Shown here in pieces: positions 42,805 through 44,107 of a DNA stretch of 44,107 nt; within the stretch, counting starts at the first letter, position 1, and every line of letters starts with the position of its first letter. A program made the translations under genes and the position numbers. Below the pieces are notes generated by a model. It worked only from the letters and a program-made list of their open reading frames with translations, was not told the origin of the DNA and did not search any database. Source of the stretch: Actinomycetota bacterium (lineage in GTDB: Bacteria; Actinomycetota; Actinomycetes; Streptosporangiales; Streptosporangiaceae); NCBI GenBank assembly GCA_027314595.1, contig DAHVAN010000263.1, positions 1 through 44,107 on the forward strand. Direction: 5' to 3'.

Positions 42805-43746
42805 TCAACCCGAGCTTCCTGGCGAATCCGGGGGCGGCGAGCCCAATCTCACCTCGCGGGCGATCGCCCAGGCGTCTGCCACCGGGCCCAGGTGCCCGAG
42901 CTTGTCGGGGTTGCTTACCGAGCGGATCGTCTGGAGCTGCCCGTCGAGCACGTCCAGCGTCAAGGCAAAGAGCACCTTGTTGTCCCGATCGCGGAAGATC
43001 GCTCCGGGCTGGCTGTTCACCTCCCGTGGCTCAAACGTCACGTCGATCCGGGCGAGCCAGGGGAAGATTGAGGCAAGTACCCGGGCGACCTTCTCAGCGC
43101 CGATGATGTTCCTAGGCAACGCTGGGACCTTGCCGCCGCTGTCCCCGACCAGCTGAACGTTAGCGGCGAGCAGCTCCCGCAGGCCCTCGACGTCGCCTTC
43201 CCGGAGCGCGCCGAAGAACCGCGCCGCCAGTTTCTCTCGCTCCCTGCGGTCCGTCTCGAACCGAGGGCGCCCCGCGTCCACGTGGACCCGCGCCCGCACC
43301 GCGAGCTGGCGGCACGCCGCCTCGGACCTGCCCACCACCGGCGCGATCTCTGGGAAGCTGAACCCGAACACTTCCCGCAGGACGAAGACTGCCCGCTCGA
43401 GAGGGGTCAGCCGCTCAAGCAGCAGCAAGGTCGCCATCGATACCGAGTCGGCCAGCTCGGCCGAGCGCTCGGGATCCTCGTAGGGGTCGGTGAGCAGCGG
43501 CTCGGGAAACCATGATCCGACGTATTCCTCCCGCTGGTAGCGGGCCGAGCGCAGCACGTCGATCGAGACCCGGGTGACCACGGCCGACAGGAACGCCTTG
43601 GCCGATGTCGGTGATGTCGGGGAGCCTGCGTAGCGCAGCCAGGATTCCTGGACCGCGTCCTCTGCTTCGGCCACGCTGCCGAGGATCCGATAGGCGATGG
43701 CGAACAGGAGCGGCCGCAGCTCCTGGAACTCCTCGGCCCGGGTCAT
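42805..43746 (-). CDS. sigJ: ECF sigma factor SigJ, ECF41 group
   Basis: A 313-residue sigma factor. Region 2 is FAIAYRILGSVAEAEDAVQESWLR and region 4 is LTPLERAVFVLREVFGFSFPEIAPVVGRSEAACRQLAVRAR (shown in two adjoining parts around residues 112-152). The long C-terminal SnoaL-like domain is the mark of ECF41. The group motifs are the WFPEPL linker, GDSGGKVPA (usually GDGGGK) and NPDKL. This domain controls promoter recognition in place of an anti-sigma factor. ECF41 genes normally sit beside an oxidoreductase, epimerase or carboxymuconolactone decarboxylase gene; here that neighbour is decayed. It converges on the carboxylase with 27 bases between stops and probably lies just outside the biosynthetic cluster. 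Confidence 0.92.
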   Translation of the reverse strand: MTRAEEFQELRPLLFAIAYRILGSVAEAEDAVQESWLRYAGSPTSPTSAKAFLSAVVTRVSIDVLRSARYQREEYVGSWFPEPLLTDPYEDPERSAELADSVSMATLLLLERLTPLERAVFVLREVFGFSFPEIAPVVGRSEAACRQLAVRARVHVDAGRPRFETDRREREKLAARFFGALREGDVEGLRELLAANVQLVGDSGGKVPALPRNIIGAEKVARVLASIFPWLARIDVTFEPREVNSQPGAIFRDRDNKVLFALTLDVLDGQLQTIRSVSNPDKLGHLGPVADAWAIAREVRLGSPPPDSPGSSG

Positions 43747-44107
43747 GCGAGTTCTTCCTTGAGGCAGAGCCCGCCGTAGCGCAGAACCGCGCCACCTCCC
43801 GCGACGGCCACGTCCTCGGGGTGGTTAATCGCCTTGCCCCCTCCACTTTTTCCAGCGGCGGGTTTTCCTCGGTCTTGACCCATGTGCCATCCCGGACACC
43901 CTTGAAGATGGCAGCGCTCTGCGCGACAGCATGGATCATGCGGGTCGCCTCGGCCGCCCGGTGGCACCCCTACCCCCTGCCGCGAACTTGTACACGGCCT
44001 GCGTGGCGCAGAACAGCAGCCGGTCCCAGCAGGCTCCCGGGGTACGTCCGCCAGGTAGCGAAGCCGGAGGGCCACCCTATCGGACAGCTCGCCTTGGCGT
44101 CTTCCAA
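43743..44107 (-). pseudogene. Decayed NAD-dependent epimerase (SDR) partner of sigJ
   Basis: Pieces of an SDR epimerase appear in different frames: MIHAVAQSAAIFKGVRDGTW followed by VKTEENPPLE in one, and NHPEDVAVAGGGAVLRYGGL in another, ending at the sigJ start. These resemble the VAQSxxGW...VKTEDDPL and VLRYGGFYGPG segments of the epimerase-like proteins linked to ECF41 sigma factors. Frameshifts and loss of the C-terminal half make it non-functional. It runs off the right edge of the window. Confidence 0.5.

Noticed and set aside
1-44107. CRISPR array, tRNA or rRNA genes
   Set aside because: I saw no regular direct repeats with unique spacers, no cloverleaf-like segment and no rRNA-like sequence; a tRNAscan or Infernal run would settle it.

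Overview
The window is high-GC actinomycete DNA. Strong purine-rich ribosome binding sites, GTG starts, stop/start overlaps, a LmbU-type regulator, an OvmZ-type protein, an ECF41 sigma factor and a single-chain acyl-CoA carboxylase all point to a filamentous actinomycete (Streptomyces or a relative). The genus cannot be fixed from sequence alone. The central and right parts form one large, almost entirely plus-strand biosynthetic gene cluster for a halogenated, prenylated naphthoquinone (a THN-type meroterpenoid of the merochlorin/naphterpin/furaquinocin/napyradiomycin kind).

Layout. Positions 1-5.75 kb are a worn mobile-element zone: transposase pieces, a hybrid transposase, a CobC-like remnant, an unrecognised 540-residue protein, a Phd/RelE-type toxin-antitoxin pair and an integrase-core transposase. 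From 5.8 to 9.2 kb lie regulatory genes: lmbU-like on the minus strand with an in-frame TTA codon, a 1.7 kb gene-free stretch with several palindromes, and an OvmZ-like gene plus a small HTH gene. From 9.6 to 20.6 kb come type III PKS (THN synthase), cupin, PLP aminotransferase, DUF3050 protein, lavandulyl-type cis-prenyltransferase, flavin halogenase, MFS exporter, ABBA prenyltransferase 1, CrtC/AttH-like protein and FAD monooxygenase. A 370 bp MITE-like insertion follows, then ABBA prenyltransferases 2 and 3, an IS5-type element, a vanadium haloperoxidase, IPP isomerase and an IS1380-type element. From 28.0 to 42.8 kb are an AMP-forming ligase, methyltransferase, IspH, polyprenyl diphosphate synthase, DXS, IspG, a cation/proton antiporter and a 1,850-residue single-chain acetyl-CoA carboxylase. 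A convergent SigJ/ECF41 gene with a decayed SDR partner closes the window.

How it may work together (inference from families). The carboxylase supplies malonyl-CoA and RppA makes 1,3,6,8-tetrahydroxynaphthalene. The cupin oxidises it to a flaviolin/mompain-type quinone, and the aminotransferase may install nitrogen to give an amino-flaviolin. DXS, IspG, IspH and IDI raise C5 supply. The trans-synthase makes a linear prenyl diphosphate and the cis-synthase a branched or cyclic lavandulyl-type one. Up to three ABBA enzymes attach prenyl groups. Two mechanistically different halogenating enzymes, a flavin monooxygenase, a DUF3050 (heme-oxygenase-like fold) protein and a CrtC-like protein are left for tailoring and cyclisation. 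This combination of parts does not match any single pathway I can name.
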